NCBI GenBank assembly: GCA_028282885.1
Contig: JANQGX010000079.1
Span: forward strand, 78,262 to 142,261
Direction of reading: 5' to 3'
Source: SAR324 cluster bacterium
Lineage (GTDB): Bacteria; SAR324; XYD2-FULL-50-16
DNA length: 64,000 nucleotides
A model generated the notes under the pieces. It saw nothing but the letters and a program-made list of their open reading frames with translations. It did no database searches and was not told where the DNA came from. Made by a program: the position numbers and the translations under genes. Position 1 is the first letter of the stretch. The number at the start of each line of letters is the position of its first letter. Shown piece after piece: positions 1 to 10,715 of the stretch.

Positions 1-283
1 TATCTTCAACAATCAAGACATTGCGGTCATGAATATTTTCCGCTAAATCTTTGAAAATCCTTACCTCACCTGAGGTTTCCATTCCCTGATAGCTGGAGAC
101 CACCATAAAATCAACGATCACGTTACCATCGATGGCCCTGGCCAGATCGGCTGCAAACATGAAAGACCCCCTCAGCAGAACCACCATTACAATCTCTTCT
201 CCTTTGTATTTTTCCGATATCTCTTCTCCCAATTGAGCGATTCTCTCCTTTATCTGCAATTCTGAAATAAAAACTTTATACAT
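1..283 (-). CDS. hpt: Hypoxanthine phosphoribosyltransferase, C-terminus outside window
   Basis: Purine salvage enzyme that joins hypoxanthine or guanine to PRPP to make IMP or GMP in the cytoplasm. The ATG is at 283-281 on the minus strand and the frame is open to the window edge, giving 94 complete codons. The N-terminus reads MYKVFISELQIKERI, followed by the family segment VMVVLLRGSFMFAADL, and the PRPP-binding motif VLIVED lies at the very edge. About half of the usual 175-180 residues is visible. It is read in the same direction as uvrB, which lies upstream with a gap of 138 bases. The family call is firm; the hypoxanthine-versus-guanine preference cannot be judged. Confidence 0.9.
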   Translation of the reverse strand, partial: MYKVFISELQIKERIAQLGEEISEKYKGEEIVMVVLLRGSFMFAADLARAIDGNVIVDFMVVSSYQGMETSGEVRIFKDLAENIHDRNVLIVED

Positions 284-421
284 TGCTTTTCCCGGTTATT
301 GGTTTAAATAATCTTGGTTTGAAAATGTCACAAGACTCACAACGAGTAAATTGTTACCAATGGTCAAATCGATTTACCTTTTTCAAAATGAGCGGAAATC
401 AGCTTTGCCGTTTTGTTCGAA

Positions 422-2398
422 TCAGATTCCCAGGTCCGTTTTTCTCCAGTGGTATATTTCATCTCTCAATTCAGCGGCTTTCTCGAAATTGAGGTCTTTT
501 GCCGCCTGTCTCATCTCTCGTTCCAGTTTTTTGACGTGTTTCAGGATGTCCTTCGGTCTTTTTCTATAGTCGGCGGATTTTTCAGCCACAAGATCCTGCT
601 TCTCCTGAATCATTTTCTGCTGGATCTTTTTGACGATGGTTTTGGGGACAATATTGTGCTCTTCATTGAATGCCTGTTGGATTTTACGGCGTCGATTTGT
701 CTCATCAATGGTCTGCTTCATGGATTGAGTGATGGTGTCTGCAAACATGATCACCCGACCATTGACATTTCTGGAAGCTCGTCCACAGGTTTGAAGCAGA
801 GACCTGTAGGATCGTAAATATCCCTCTTTGTCCGCATCAAATATGGCGATCAGGCTCACCTCGGGAATATCCAGGCCTTCTCGCAGCAGGTTAATCCCAA
901 TCAGAACATCAAACTCTCCCAGCCTGAGATCCCTAATGATTTCCGATCTCTCCAGGGTGTCGATATCAGAGTGCATATACTTGACCCGAACATCCAGGTC
1001 TGCATAGTATTCCGTCAAATCCTCGGCCATGCGCTTGGTAAGCGTGGTGATCAAAACTCTTTCCCCTTTTTCAACCACCATGCGGATTTCGGAATACACC
1101 TCATCAACCTGCCCCTTGGTCGGTCTGATTTCAATTTCAGGATCAATTAATCCGGTTGGCCTGATAATCTGTTCCACGACCTTCTTTTTGGTCTTGTCCA
1201 GCTCGATATCACCCGGAGTCGCCGACACGTATATCACCTGGTTGATCAGTTTATCAAATTCCTCATATTTCAAGGGGCGGTTATCAACGGCTGAAGGCAG
1301 ACGGAATCCGTGTTCCACCAAAGTGGACTTTCTGGAATAGTCCCCTTTGTACATGCCGATTACCTGGGGAAGACTGACATGGCTCTCATCAATGAAGAAA
1401 AGGGCATCCCTGGGGAAATAGTCAATCAGGGTCGGCGGTGGTTCACCGGCATCTCTTCGGTTGAAAATTCGGGAGTAGTTTTCAATCCCTGAACAGCGAC
1501 CTGTTTCCTCCAGCATCTCCAGGTCGTATTCGGTTCTTTGTTGCAATCGCTGGTACTCGACCAGTTTGTTTTGACTGTGCAGTTCTGTCAGTCTTTCCTC
1601 CAATTCGGCTCGAATCAACCGCAGGGTCTCCGGCATTGTGTCTTCTGGTGTGACATAGTGACTACCAGGATAAATGGCAATCTTGGTGAGATTATCGAGA
1701 GTCTTACCGGTCAAAGGATCGATTTTAAGAATTGTCTCTACCTCATCACCAAACATCTCAATTCGAATCGCGTAGTCGTCGTATGCAGGGTAAACCTCTA
1801 TGGTATCGCCTCGAACGCGAAAAGTGCCACGATGAAAATCCAAATCATTTCTGGTGTATTGAATATCAACCAGCTTCTTGAGAATTTCGCTGCGCTCCTG
1901 CTCTTCCCCGGTCATTATGTAGAGAAGCATGCCTTTGTAGGCTTCCGGAGATCCAAGGCCGTAGATGCATGATACACTGGAGATAATAATGACATCTTCC
2001 CTTTCGAATAGGGAACGGGTGGCTGAGAGTCGCATTTTGTCGAGATCGTCATTGATAGAGGTGTCTTTTTCAATGAAGACATCGGTTCTGGGGACATAGG
2101 CCTCGGGTTGGTAGTAGTCATAATAGCTGACGAAATACTCCACGGCATTTTCCGGGAAAAACTCTTTGAACTCGTTGTAGAGCTGGGCCGCCAGGGTTTT
2201 GTTGTGGGTCATGATCAGCGTGGGTCTGTTGAACTGTTGGATCACGTTTGCCATGGTGAAGGTCTTCCCTGACCCCGTGACACCCAATAACACCTGGTAT
2301 TTTTCCTTATTGTTCAGTCCCTGCAGTAGTTTTTCTATGGCTCTGCTTTGGTCACCGGAGGGTTTGAATGGGGTGGTCAGGTTAAAGCGGTGATTCAT
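422..2398 (-). CDS. uvrB: Excinuclease ABC subunit B
   Basis: DNA damage-verification helicase of nucleotide excision repair; it takes over from UvrA at the lesion and recruits UvrC. The open frame reaches a TTG at 2464, but I place the start at the ATG at 2398 because MNHRFNLTTPFKPSGDQ aligns with the true N-terminus of the family and a GGGAAAG lies just upstream, giving 658 residues. Walker A GVTGSGKT is near residues 39-46. The beta-hairpin that clamps the damaged strand (YYDYYQPEAYVP) is near 92-103. Helicase motif TCGRASR is present, and a UVR coiled coil (LEREM.AA..L.FEKAAELRD) closes the protein. Length and motifs are normal. Confidence 0.97.
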   Translation of the reverse strand: MNHRFNLTTPFKPSGDQSRAIEKLLQGLNNKEKYQVLLGVTGSGKTFTMANVIQQFNRPTLIMTHNKTLAAQLYNEFKEFFPENAVEYFVSYYDYYQPEAYVPRTDVFIEKDTSINDDLDKMRLSATRSLFEREDVIIISSVSCIYGLGSPEAYKGMLLYIMTGEEQERSEILKKLVDIQYTRNDLDFHRGTFRVRGDTIEVYPAYDDYAIRIEMFGDEVETILKIDPLTGKTLDNLTKIAIYPGSHYVTPEDTMPETLRLIRAELEERLTELHSQNKLVEYQRLQQRTEYDLEMLEETGRCSGIENYSRIFNRRDAGEPPPTLIDYFPRDALFFIDESHVSLPQVIGMYKGDYSRKSTLVEHGFRLPSAVDNRPLKYEEFDKLINQVIYVSATPGDIELDKTKKKVVEQIIRPTGLIDPEIEIRPTKGQVDEVYSEIRMVVEKGERVLITTLTKRMAEDLTEYYADLDVRVKYMHSDIDTLERSEIIRDLRLGEFDVLIGINLLREGLDIPEVSLIAIFDADKEGYLRSYRSLLQTCGRASRNVNGRVIMFADTITQSMKQTIDETNRRRKIQQAFNEEHNIVPKTIVKKIQQKMIQEKQDLVAEKSADYRKRPKDILKHVKKLEREMRQAAKDLNFEKAAELRDEIYHWRKTDLGI

Positions 2399-2804
2399 CT
2401 TTCCCGTGATGTCTGATTGGGCAAGGCGCCCTGATTTGAACATAGCGGTTACATTTTCAGCCAAATAAATATCATACGATTCCGATATCGGCTTTACAAG
2501 TTCAAATTCTGTTTGAGGATGCCTCTTGTTGCGAAGCAGCTTCCTGTTTAACGTTATGAGAAATGGGAGGGTATGGAGAAATAGACTTGTGGAACTCGGG
2601 GAATATGACTAATCTGAAATGAAGTTGCAGGTCAAGGCAGCAAATGTCCCTACCTCTGGATAACCCGGTATAGTCAATCGTTGGCAGAATGAGAATGCGT
2701 AGTGCTTTAATCTCAAGGAAACCGCTCCAAAGGATATACCGCTTTTCAATCAACTAGGGATTTCAACGGAAACCAGTCTTTCAAAAATCAAATCAATCGA
2801 GCCC
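2399..2804. other. Divergent intergenic region uvrB / purH
   Basis: This stretch separates the divergent uvrB and purH genes and should hold both promoters. The in-frame extension of uvrB covers 2399-2464 but has no ribosome-binding site and is not family-like. A minus-strand frame of 83 codons at 2502-2753 has no recognisable protein character. I see no tRNA, strong hairpin or repeat. Confidence 0.5.
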
Positions 2805-4487
2805 ATGAAAATAAAACGAGCCCTGGTCAGTGTTTCTGATAAAAACGGAATTATCGAATTTGTAAAAGAACTAAGTTATCTGAAAATAGAGATTGTCAGT
2901 ACGGGTGGAACTGCGAGAACGCTCAGGGAAGCCGGAGTTGAGGTGAAAGACGTCTCCGAATTAACCGGGTTTCCGGAAATGATGGATGGGCGCGTAAAAA
3001 CCCTGCATCCGATGGTTCATGGGGGGATCCTGGCCAGACGGGACAATGATAATGACATGAAAGCGGTTCAAGAGCAGTCGATTCCGCTGATTGATATGAT
3101 TGTGGTTAACCTTTATCCGTTCAAGGAGGTGACGAAAGACGAGAATGTTTCTCTTGACGTTGCAATCGAAAATATCGATATTGGCGGTCCTACTATGTTA
3201 AGGGCAGCAGCAAAAAATTATAAGGATGTTGCGGTTATCACCGATCCGGATGACTACAACAGGGTTTTGACTCAGCTCCGGGAATCCGGGAATGTGGAAA
3301 TGAAGCTGAGGGAAGAGCTTGCCATAAAGGTATTTCATCATACAGCCACTTATGATGCTGCGGTGGATACTTTTTTGAGCCGTCGTATGCTCCGGGAAGA
3401 TCGATTGCACTTAAGCTATGTCAGGGGAGAGGTCTTGAGATATGGTGAGAATGCTCATCAATCCGCACTTTTTTTCCGGGATCCGGAATCAAAAGAGATG
3501 TCAGTCGCCCATAGTGAGGTCCTGAGTGGCAAGGCAATGTCTTACAACAACTATGTAGACGCCAATGCCGCCCTGGAGGCGGTCAAAGACCTGCCGGAGG
3601 ATAAGCTGGCTGTATCGGTGATCAAACATACCAATCCCTGTGGTCTTGCCACAGGGGAAAGTGTCACCGAGGCACTGGCCCGGGCATGGGAGGGGGATCC
3701 CATATCAGCTTTTGGAGGTGTTTTGGCAACCAACAGTACAGTCGATATGGAGTTCGCCAATTTTCTCAAGGGCGATCAGGTTAAACACTACTCCTACAGC
3801 ATTGTAAACGGTGAAAACGTTCGTCAGGAAGTCCCTTCGGGCAAGTTTGTGGAAGTGGTGATCGCCCCTGATTTCACAGACGATGCCGTGAATTTCTTCA
3901 AAGAGAAGAGCAAGGCGATTCGCCTGGTAAAGGTGAATAAAAGTGAGCAACAGGACCAACGTACTTTTCGCGCCATTACCGGTGGCGTATTGGTTCAGGA
4001 CAGGGATAACGCCTTGATGGAGAAGTTTGAAGTGGTGACGGAAAAAACCTTTCCGGGAAATTATAAAGAACTGGCGGAATTCACTCTCGTTGCTTGTAAA
4101 CATACCAAATCCAACGGAATTGTCCTGGGAAGAGAATATAAATCCGAACAGTTTCAAGTGATGGGAATGGGGGCAGGGCAACCTAACCGCGTAGACTCCA
4201 TGAGAAAGCTTTCCATTACCAAAGCGAAGGAGAATCTCAAAAGAGAATTTGATGAAAAAGGGCTCTCCGGTGATTTTGAAGAGTGGTGTCAGACCGAAAT
4301 TGAGAAAATGGTGCTGGTTTCAGACGGGTTTTTCCCTTTTGATGACACTGTCAGGGAAGCTGCCAGATTCGGTATCAAATACATTGTCCAGCCGGGAGGT
4401 TCCATGAGGGACAAGGATTCTATCCAAGCTTGCAACGAGTTGGGTATAGCGATGGCTTTGACCGGTTTGCGCCACTTTAATCACTAG
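2805..4487 (+). CDS. purH: Bifunctional AICAR transformylase / IMP cyclohydrolase
   Basis: Carries out the last two steps of purine synthesis: formylation of AICAR with 10-formyl-THF, then closure to IMP. The N-terminal MGS-like cyclohydrolase domain begins MKIKRALVSVSDKNGI and contains the family signatures STGGTARTL and GFPEMMDGRVKTLHP. The transformylase domain has the catalytic KHTNPCG motif near residues 273-279, and the C-terminus has the usual MALTGLRHFNH. At 560 residues it is somewhat longer than the common 510-530, the extra being in the middle of the transformylase half. A perfect 10-bp hairpin follows it at 4526-4554. With hpt nearby it gives this end of the window both purine synthesis and salvage. 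Confidence 0.96.
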   Translation: MKIKRALVSVSDKNGIIEFVKELSYLKIEIVSTGGTARTLREAGVEVKDVSELTGFPEMMDGRVKTLHPMVHGGILARRDNDNDMKAVQEQSIPLIDMIVVNLYPFKEVTKDENVSLDVAIENIDIGGPTMLRAAAKNYKDVAVITDPDDYNRVLTQLRESGNVEMKLREELAIKVFHHTATYDAAVDTFLSRRMLREDRLHLSYVRGEVLRYGENAHQSALFFRDPESKEMSVAHSEVLSGKAMSYNNYVDANAALEAVKDLPEDKLAVSVIKHTNPCGLATGESVTEALARAWEGDPISAFGGVLATNSTVDMEFANFLKGDQVKHYSYSIVNGENVRQEVPSGKFVEVVIAPDFTDDAVNFFKEKSKAIRLVKVNKSEQQDQRTFRAITGGVLVQDRDNALMEKFEVVTEKTFPGNYKELAEFTLVACKHTKSNGIVLGREYKSEQFQVMGMGAGQPNRVDSMRKLSITKAKENLKREFDEKGLSGDFEEWCQTEIEKMVLVSDGFFPFDDTVREAARFGIKYIVQPGGSMRDKDSIQACNELGIAMALTGLRHFNH

Positions 4488-4525
4488 CTGTCTTCTCGGC
4501 CCGTTGCATCATATTGTACTATCAT

Positions 4526-4554
4526 CCAAAGGGATGAACTTCAAATCCCTTTGG
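4526..4554 (+). terminator. Hairpin between purH and the peptidase gene
   Basis: A perfect 10-bp inverted repeat (CCAAAGGGAT / ATCCCTTTGG) with a 9-base loop lies 38 bases after the purH stop. No T-run follows, so it is not a textbook intrinsic terminator. It may be a Rho-assisted terminator, an mRNA-stabilising hairpin or a partial attenuator before the downstream gene. Confidence 0.45.
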
Positions 4555-4622
4555 AACTCTCCTCCGAGATTACCTGATGTCTTGGTTAATCTTAATTCGG
4601 AAACCCAAAACGATTCTTCGAT

Positions 4623-5876
4623 ATGCGACAACCAACACTGCCAACCGAGTTCTTTGTCAACAATCGTGAAAGACTGATCGAAAAGCTTGATGCGAACTCA
4701 CTCGTCCTCATGCAATCGGCGTCTGAGGCGGTTAGGAATGCAGATGCACTTCATTTGTGGCGACAGGATTCGAATTTTTTTTATTTCACCGGAATCGATT
4801 ATCCGGGTTGCAGCTTGCTGATCGTCCCCAATCCCGGGGATAAAAACGAAGTAATATTGTTTATCCCACCCGTTGATCCGGAGAAGGAGAAATGGTCTGG
4901 TAAGATGCTGACCAGGGAAGCAGCAAAAGAGATCAGTGGAATCAGTACGGTTCAGTATAATGATAACCTGGCGCCTTCTTTTTTTCGCATGCAGCAATGG
5001 CGTGAGACTCTCTATTGTGAGGTGAATGAGGTTTTCCCGCATCTTTCACTGACTCCGCAACACCTTTTTTTGTCTGATTTAAGACAGAGGCTGCCCGGGC
5101 TTCAGCAGAAAAAACTGCATCTTTTGACCTCGCCATTGAGGACCAAAAAACAAAAACCTGAAATCGAGCTGATTGAAAAGTCACTATCAATCATGAATTC
5201 GGCCCTGGATTCGGTAATGAAATCTCTGAAGCCCGGAATGATGGAATACCAGGTAGAAGCAGAGATTACCTACCAGTATCTTTATAACGGATGTAAGAGA
5301 CACGGCTTCGACCCCATCGTTGCCTCCGGGAAAAACGCCACCGTTCTGCATTACATCAGCAATGATGATACGCTTAAAGACGGAGACCTTCTCCTGATTG
5401 ATACCGGTGGAGAATATCAAATGTATAGCGGTGATATCACCAGGGTTTACCCCGTTAACGGCAAATTCACGGATCGTCAGAAGGAATGCTATCAGGCGGC
5501 CCTGGATGTGAACAAGGCGTTTATCAACGAGTTAAAACCGGGTTCCTCCTGGAGCGATTTGCATGGGACGGCTTCTGAAATCATGGGAGAGACCTACCAT
5601 CAATATGGATTTACCGACGATCCCAAGAAGCATCTGCATATCAGCTATCACAGAATCGGGCATTATCTGGGGCTTGATATTCACGATGTTGGGAAACAGG
5701 ATATGCCAATGGAACCTGGCGCCATTATAACTGTTGAGCCAGGTCTGTATTTGCCTGACGAAGGGATGGGAATCAGAATAGAAGATAATGTTCTGCTCAC
5801 TGAGACGGGATACAGGGTTTTATCTGCTGATATTCCAAAAGAAATTGAAGAGATTGAGAGTCTGATGGCCGGTTAG
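4623..5876 (+). CDS. M24-family Xaa-Pro aminopeptidase
   Basis: Dinuclear-metal aminopeptidase that removes an N-terminal residue preceding proline. An AMP_N-type N-terminal domain (residues about 1-130, with the family-like LWRQDSNFFYFTGIDYPG) precedes the pita-bread catalytic domain. All five metal ligands can be seen: the two Asp in DTGG...SGDITR (near 260 and 271), His in HRIGHYLG (near 346), Glu in TVEPGLY (near 372) and Glu in RIEDN (near 386). The length of 417 residues is typical of the PepP group. It is monocistronic or weakly coupled to purH across a hairpin, and converges with the PilZ gene that ends 2 bases beyond its stop. Confidence 0.93.
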   Translation: MRQPTLPTEFFVNNRERLIEKLDANSLVLMQSASEAVRNADALHLWRQDSNFFYFTGIDYPGCSLLIVPNPGDKNEVILFIPPVDPEKEKWSGKMLTREAAKEISGISTVQYNDNLAPSFFRMQQWRETLYCEVNEVFPHLSLTPQHLFLSDLRQRLPGLQQKKLHLLTSPLRTKKQKPEIELIEKSLSIMNSALDSVMKSLKPGMMEYQVEAEITYQYLYNGCKRHGFDPIVASGKNATVLHYISNDDTLKDGDLLLIDTGGEYQMYSGDITRVYPVNGKFTDRQKECYQAALDVNKAFINELKPGSSWSDLHGTASEIMGETYHQYGFTDDPKKHLHISYHRIGHYLGLDIHDVGKQDMPMEPGAIITVEPGLYLPDEGMGIRIEDNVLLTETGYRVLSADIPKEIEEIESLMAG

Positions 5877-5878
5877 GT

Positions 5879-6484
5879 TTAGACGGCATACTCCCTGATG
5901 AGGAATTCAATTTTATTCCTGTTCTCCTCATCCAGAGAGGTGATTTTAAACCCGGTCACATAAATGTTCTCATGGATGGTTTCCTGGCAGCGAATGCTTT
6001 GGGCTTCGAAAAGGATAGCTAAAACTTCGTCTGCCTCATCCGGAAGTCGGACTTCAAAAGAGAAACTTTTCTGCTCAGCGATGGGTTCGTCGCTGACAAC
6101 CATTATGCCTTCCGCGGTTATATCACCCATGTCGCCGATGATCATTCCTGTTGCCCTGTCAACGATTTCAATATCCAGGATAAAATTTCTTCTTTTAAGT
6201 TTTCTTTGCTCAAAGCCGGATCGAGTTCGATTGATATGATCCGGAAAGGCAGAGTCTTTCTTGATCTGATCGGGGTTGTGGGGGCCATTTTGGTCTGTTG
6301 AACCTTTCTGTCTGATGGTGATGGGAGAACCGAATCCGCTTACCGTAATCTCCTTGTGTGTGGCAAGATATTCTTTGATCCGACCGACAAGATGATCAAA
6401 AGCTTCGTTGGCTGTGGCTTGAGGCAACTCCAGATTTTCAGCCAATAATGATATTATCTCTTCCTTTGACAAATTCTTTGGCAT
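5879..6484 (-). CDS. HU-like domain fused to a PilZ domain
   Basis: The first 70 residues or so look like the HU/IHF fold: helical KEEIISLLAENL...ATANEAFDHLVGRI followed by KEITVSGFGSP, matching the L-GFG turn before the DNA-binding arms. After a linker of about 25 polar residues comes a PilZ domain with its paired motif, RKLKR and then GDITAEG about 20 residues later, the residues that hold cyclic di-GMP. The start is supported by a strong GAGGAG Shine-Dalgarno directly upstream. I infer a nucleoid or DNA-binding protein whose activity responds to cyclic di-GMP. Binding of either ligand is not shown by sequence alone, and the HU arm segment looks shortened. It faces a second PilZ fusion across a 492-base divergent region. 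Confidence 0.78.
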   Translation of the reverse strand: MPKNLSKEEIISLLAENLELPQATANEAFDHLVGRIKEYLATHKEITVSGFGSPITIRQKGSTDQNGPHNPDQIKKDSAFPDHINRTRSGFEQRKLKRRNFILDIEIVDRATGMIIGDMGDITAEGIMVVSDEPIAEQKSFSFEVRLPDEADEVLAILFEAQSIRCQETIHENIYVTGFKITSLDEENRNKIEFLIREYAV

Positions 6485-6976
6485 ATCTCCTCTTTAGGTC
6501 CTAATAGACAGTCTGCAATAGATTCATCAGATTTCGATTCTAACAAGAATTCTATCGATGCTATTCGGGAGTTGTCCAGTTTTGAATTGGTGTTATCTGA
6601 TTATATATTACAGTTCAGCTAATTGAACAATGATCTCTGTAAATATTTCTGGTGCAAACCGCCAGGATCGGCATAAAAGAGAACCTGCCACACCTACTAA
6701 AATAATTCCCAAAATACTGAATTTAGGTTTATACTTAAACAGAAATAGATGCTTTTACTACAAAACACGGTAGACAGCTTGTCAGTTCTTTTGGTAGAAG
6801 TCCAAAACAGGACTAAATCTCTATTATTATAAGATGTCTTGAGGATTCAGGATAGGGATTGAAAGAATCCCGTTACAAAAGAGAGAATGCAGGCAGATCC
6901 AACCAATTTCCTGATTTAATGTGGAAAAAACCAGTGTAATAGACTGAAATTCACAATTTTTCTTAAAGATGAATCC
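6485..6976. other. Divergent AT-rich intergenic region between two PilZ genes
   Basis: Just under 500 bases separate the divergent HU-PilZ and DUF104-PilZ genes. No frame here has convincing protein character and I see no RNA gene. The stretch is AT-rich and must contain the promoters of both genes. Confidence 0.5.
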
Positions 6977-7495
6977 ATGATGAAATCAATTCGCGGTACC
7001 TATGAAAACGGAACCATCAAATTGCTCGACGCTACTGAGCTGAAGAATAAATCCAATGTTATCATTACATTTCTGGATGATTCGATACCTTTTTCCGATG
7101 CGGAGGAGACTGTTGACGCCGAATCGGCAGCCATTATGGAGCCGGAAGATATTGAAGAGGCTGAACAGAAAGGGGAAGAGTTTTACGAGAAACTCAGAAA
7201 ACACAAACGATACAAGGCGCGAGGCAATATTACCATCGTCCTTGACGAAGAGTTCACCTATCCCTTGATCGATTACTCGGCCGGTGGACTTAGTTTTCTG
7301 GCCGACCAGACATTCGATGCCGGTTTCGTTTTGACTGCCGCTCTGAAATACAACGCCAGCGGCGAAGTATTGGTAATGGAATTCGAGATTACTGTTCGGC
7401 GCACCTTTGAACAGGAGGAAGACAGGCATAAAATCGGATGCCAGTTCAACGATGATGTCGATGAAGAGCTTTGGCACACGATTATGGGACAGTAA
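6977..7495 (+). CDS. DUF104 (AF2212-like) domain fused to a PilZ domain
   Basis: Residues 1-40 (MKSIRGTYENGTIKLLD...NVIITFLDD) match the small beta-rich DUF104/AF2212 fold, best known from antitoxin-like proteins. An acidic linker (residues about 38-70) leads to a PilZ domain with KHKRYKAR and DYSAGG, the two cyclic di-GMP contact motifs. No toxin gene is adjacent, so an antitoxin role is unlikely and the N-terminal part may be a protein- or DNA-contact module. Two ATGs in tandem (6977 and 6980) could each serve as start; the upstream ribosome-binding site is weak. It is divergent from the HU-PilZ gene, which suggests the pair belongs to one cyclic di-GMP response. Confidence 0.75.
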   Translation: MMKSIRGTYENGTIKLLDATELKNKSNVIITFLDDSIPFSDAEETVDAESAAIMEPEDIEEAEQKGEEFYEKLRKHKRYKARGNITIVLDEEFTYPLIDYSAGGLSFLADQTFDAGFVLTAALKYNASGEVLVMEFEITVRRTFEQEEDRHKIGCQFNDDVDEELWHTIMGQ

Positions 7496-7746
7496 GCTGG
7501 ATTCTGATAACGGGTTGTCAAACTCTCCGCTCTTTCCGGACGAATCGGATGTCGTCCGGAATCCTTGGGCCTACCTCATCACACCGATTCAATCCTGCCG
7601 GTTTGTCCCGGAGTCTGATTCAGAAATCCAAATAGATCTATCAACGAATACTGCAAACTGAGAAGACGCAATTCACCCCGTAGTGATGCAGCAAAGTTTT
7701 CAAACGGGTCTTTTGGGAGATGTCAAACAAAGAGTGGGAGGTGAGA

Positions 7747-7822
7747 TGGCTCCCCGAGCAAGACTCGAACTTGCGACAAGACGGTTAACAGCCGTCTGCT
7801 CTACCAACTGAGCTATCGGGGA
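7747..7822 (-). tRNA. tRNA-Asn (anticodon GTT)
   Basis: A complete cloverleaf of 76 bases can be folded on the minus strand. The acceptor stem TCCCCGA pairs with TCGGGGA, the anticodon stem GACGG/CCGTC holds the loop CTGTTAA with anticodon GTT, the T-loop reads GTTCGAG, and the CCA end is encoded in the gene. It stands alone between the PilZ gene and lon. No integrase or attachment-like repeat is seen beside it. Confidence 0.97.
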
Positions 7823-8186
7823 ACTCGCTGATAATCTATTAAATTATATTTTGATTGGATTTCTGTCAAGAAGAAATATAGCGATTTATCGTCGGTTCTG
7901 AGAGATCACAAGCAAATTGCGGATCGGTTGTGCACCGGATGAATAGTTAATATCTTTGGAACAGAACAGGGTTTGACAAAAAATGAATTGAAATAGTCTC
8001 TGACTCTATATTATTCTGAGAACTTGATAATTCGGAGCATATTTGTGAGTTTTGGATTGCCGTCTCCCTCTCGCCATAATAATGATTCATTAGACGGACA
8101 AACCGGGTGAGTTTATGGTTATTTGTTTTTAATTGCAGACAGGTGAAGCCCGCCCAAAAAACAGCAGTAAAACCAGGCTAAAATAG
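7823..8186 (+). other. Upstream region of lon
   Basis: This 364-base stretch between tRNA-Asn and lon contains no gene I can support. A TTGACA lies at 7973-7978, but no matching -10 box is placed 16-18 bases downstream, so I do not call a promoter from it. No CIRCE-like or sigma-32-like element was recognised. Confidence 0.4.
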
Positions 8187-10712
<2,526 letters not shown>

Positions 10713-10715
10713 GAA

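Noticed and set aside
2502..2753. Minus-strand frame of 83 codons between uvrB and purH
   Set aside because: Mixed composition, no ribosome-binding site and no family pattern.
7747..7822. tRNA-Asn as an integration site for a mobile element
   Set aside because: No integrase, no repeated tRNA 3' end and ordinary genes on both sides.
7973..8012. TTGACA ... TATATT as a lon promoter
   Set aside because: The spacing is 28 bases, far from the 16-18 needed.
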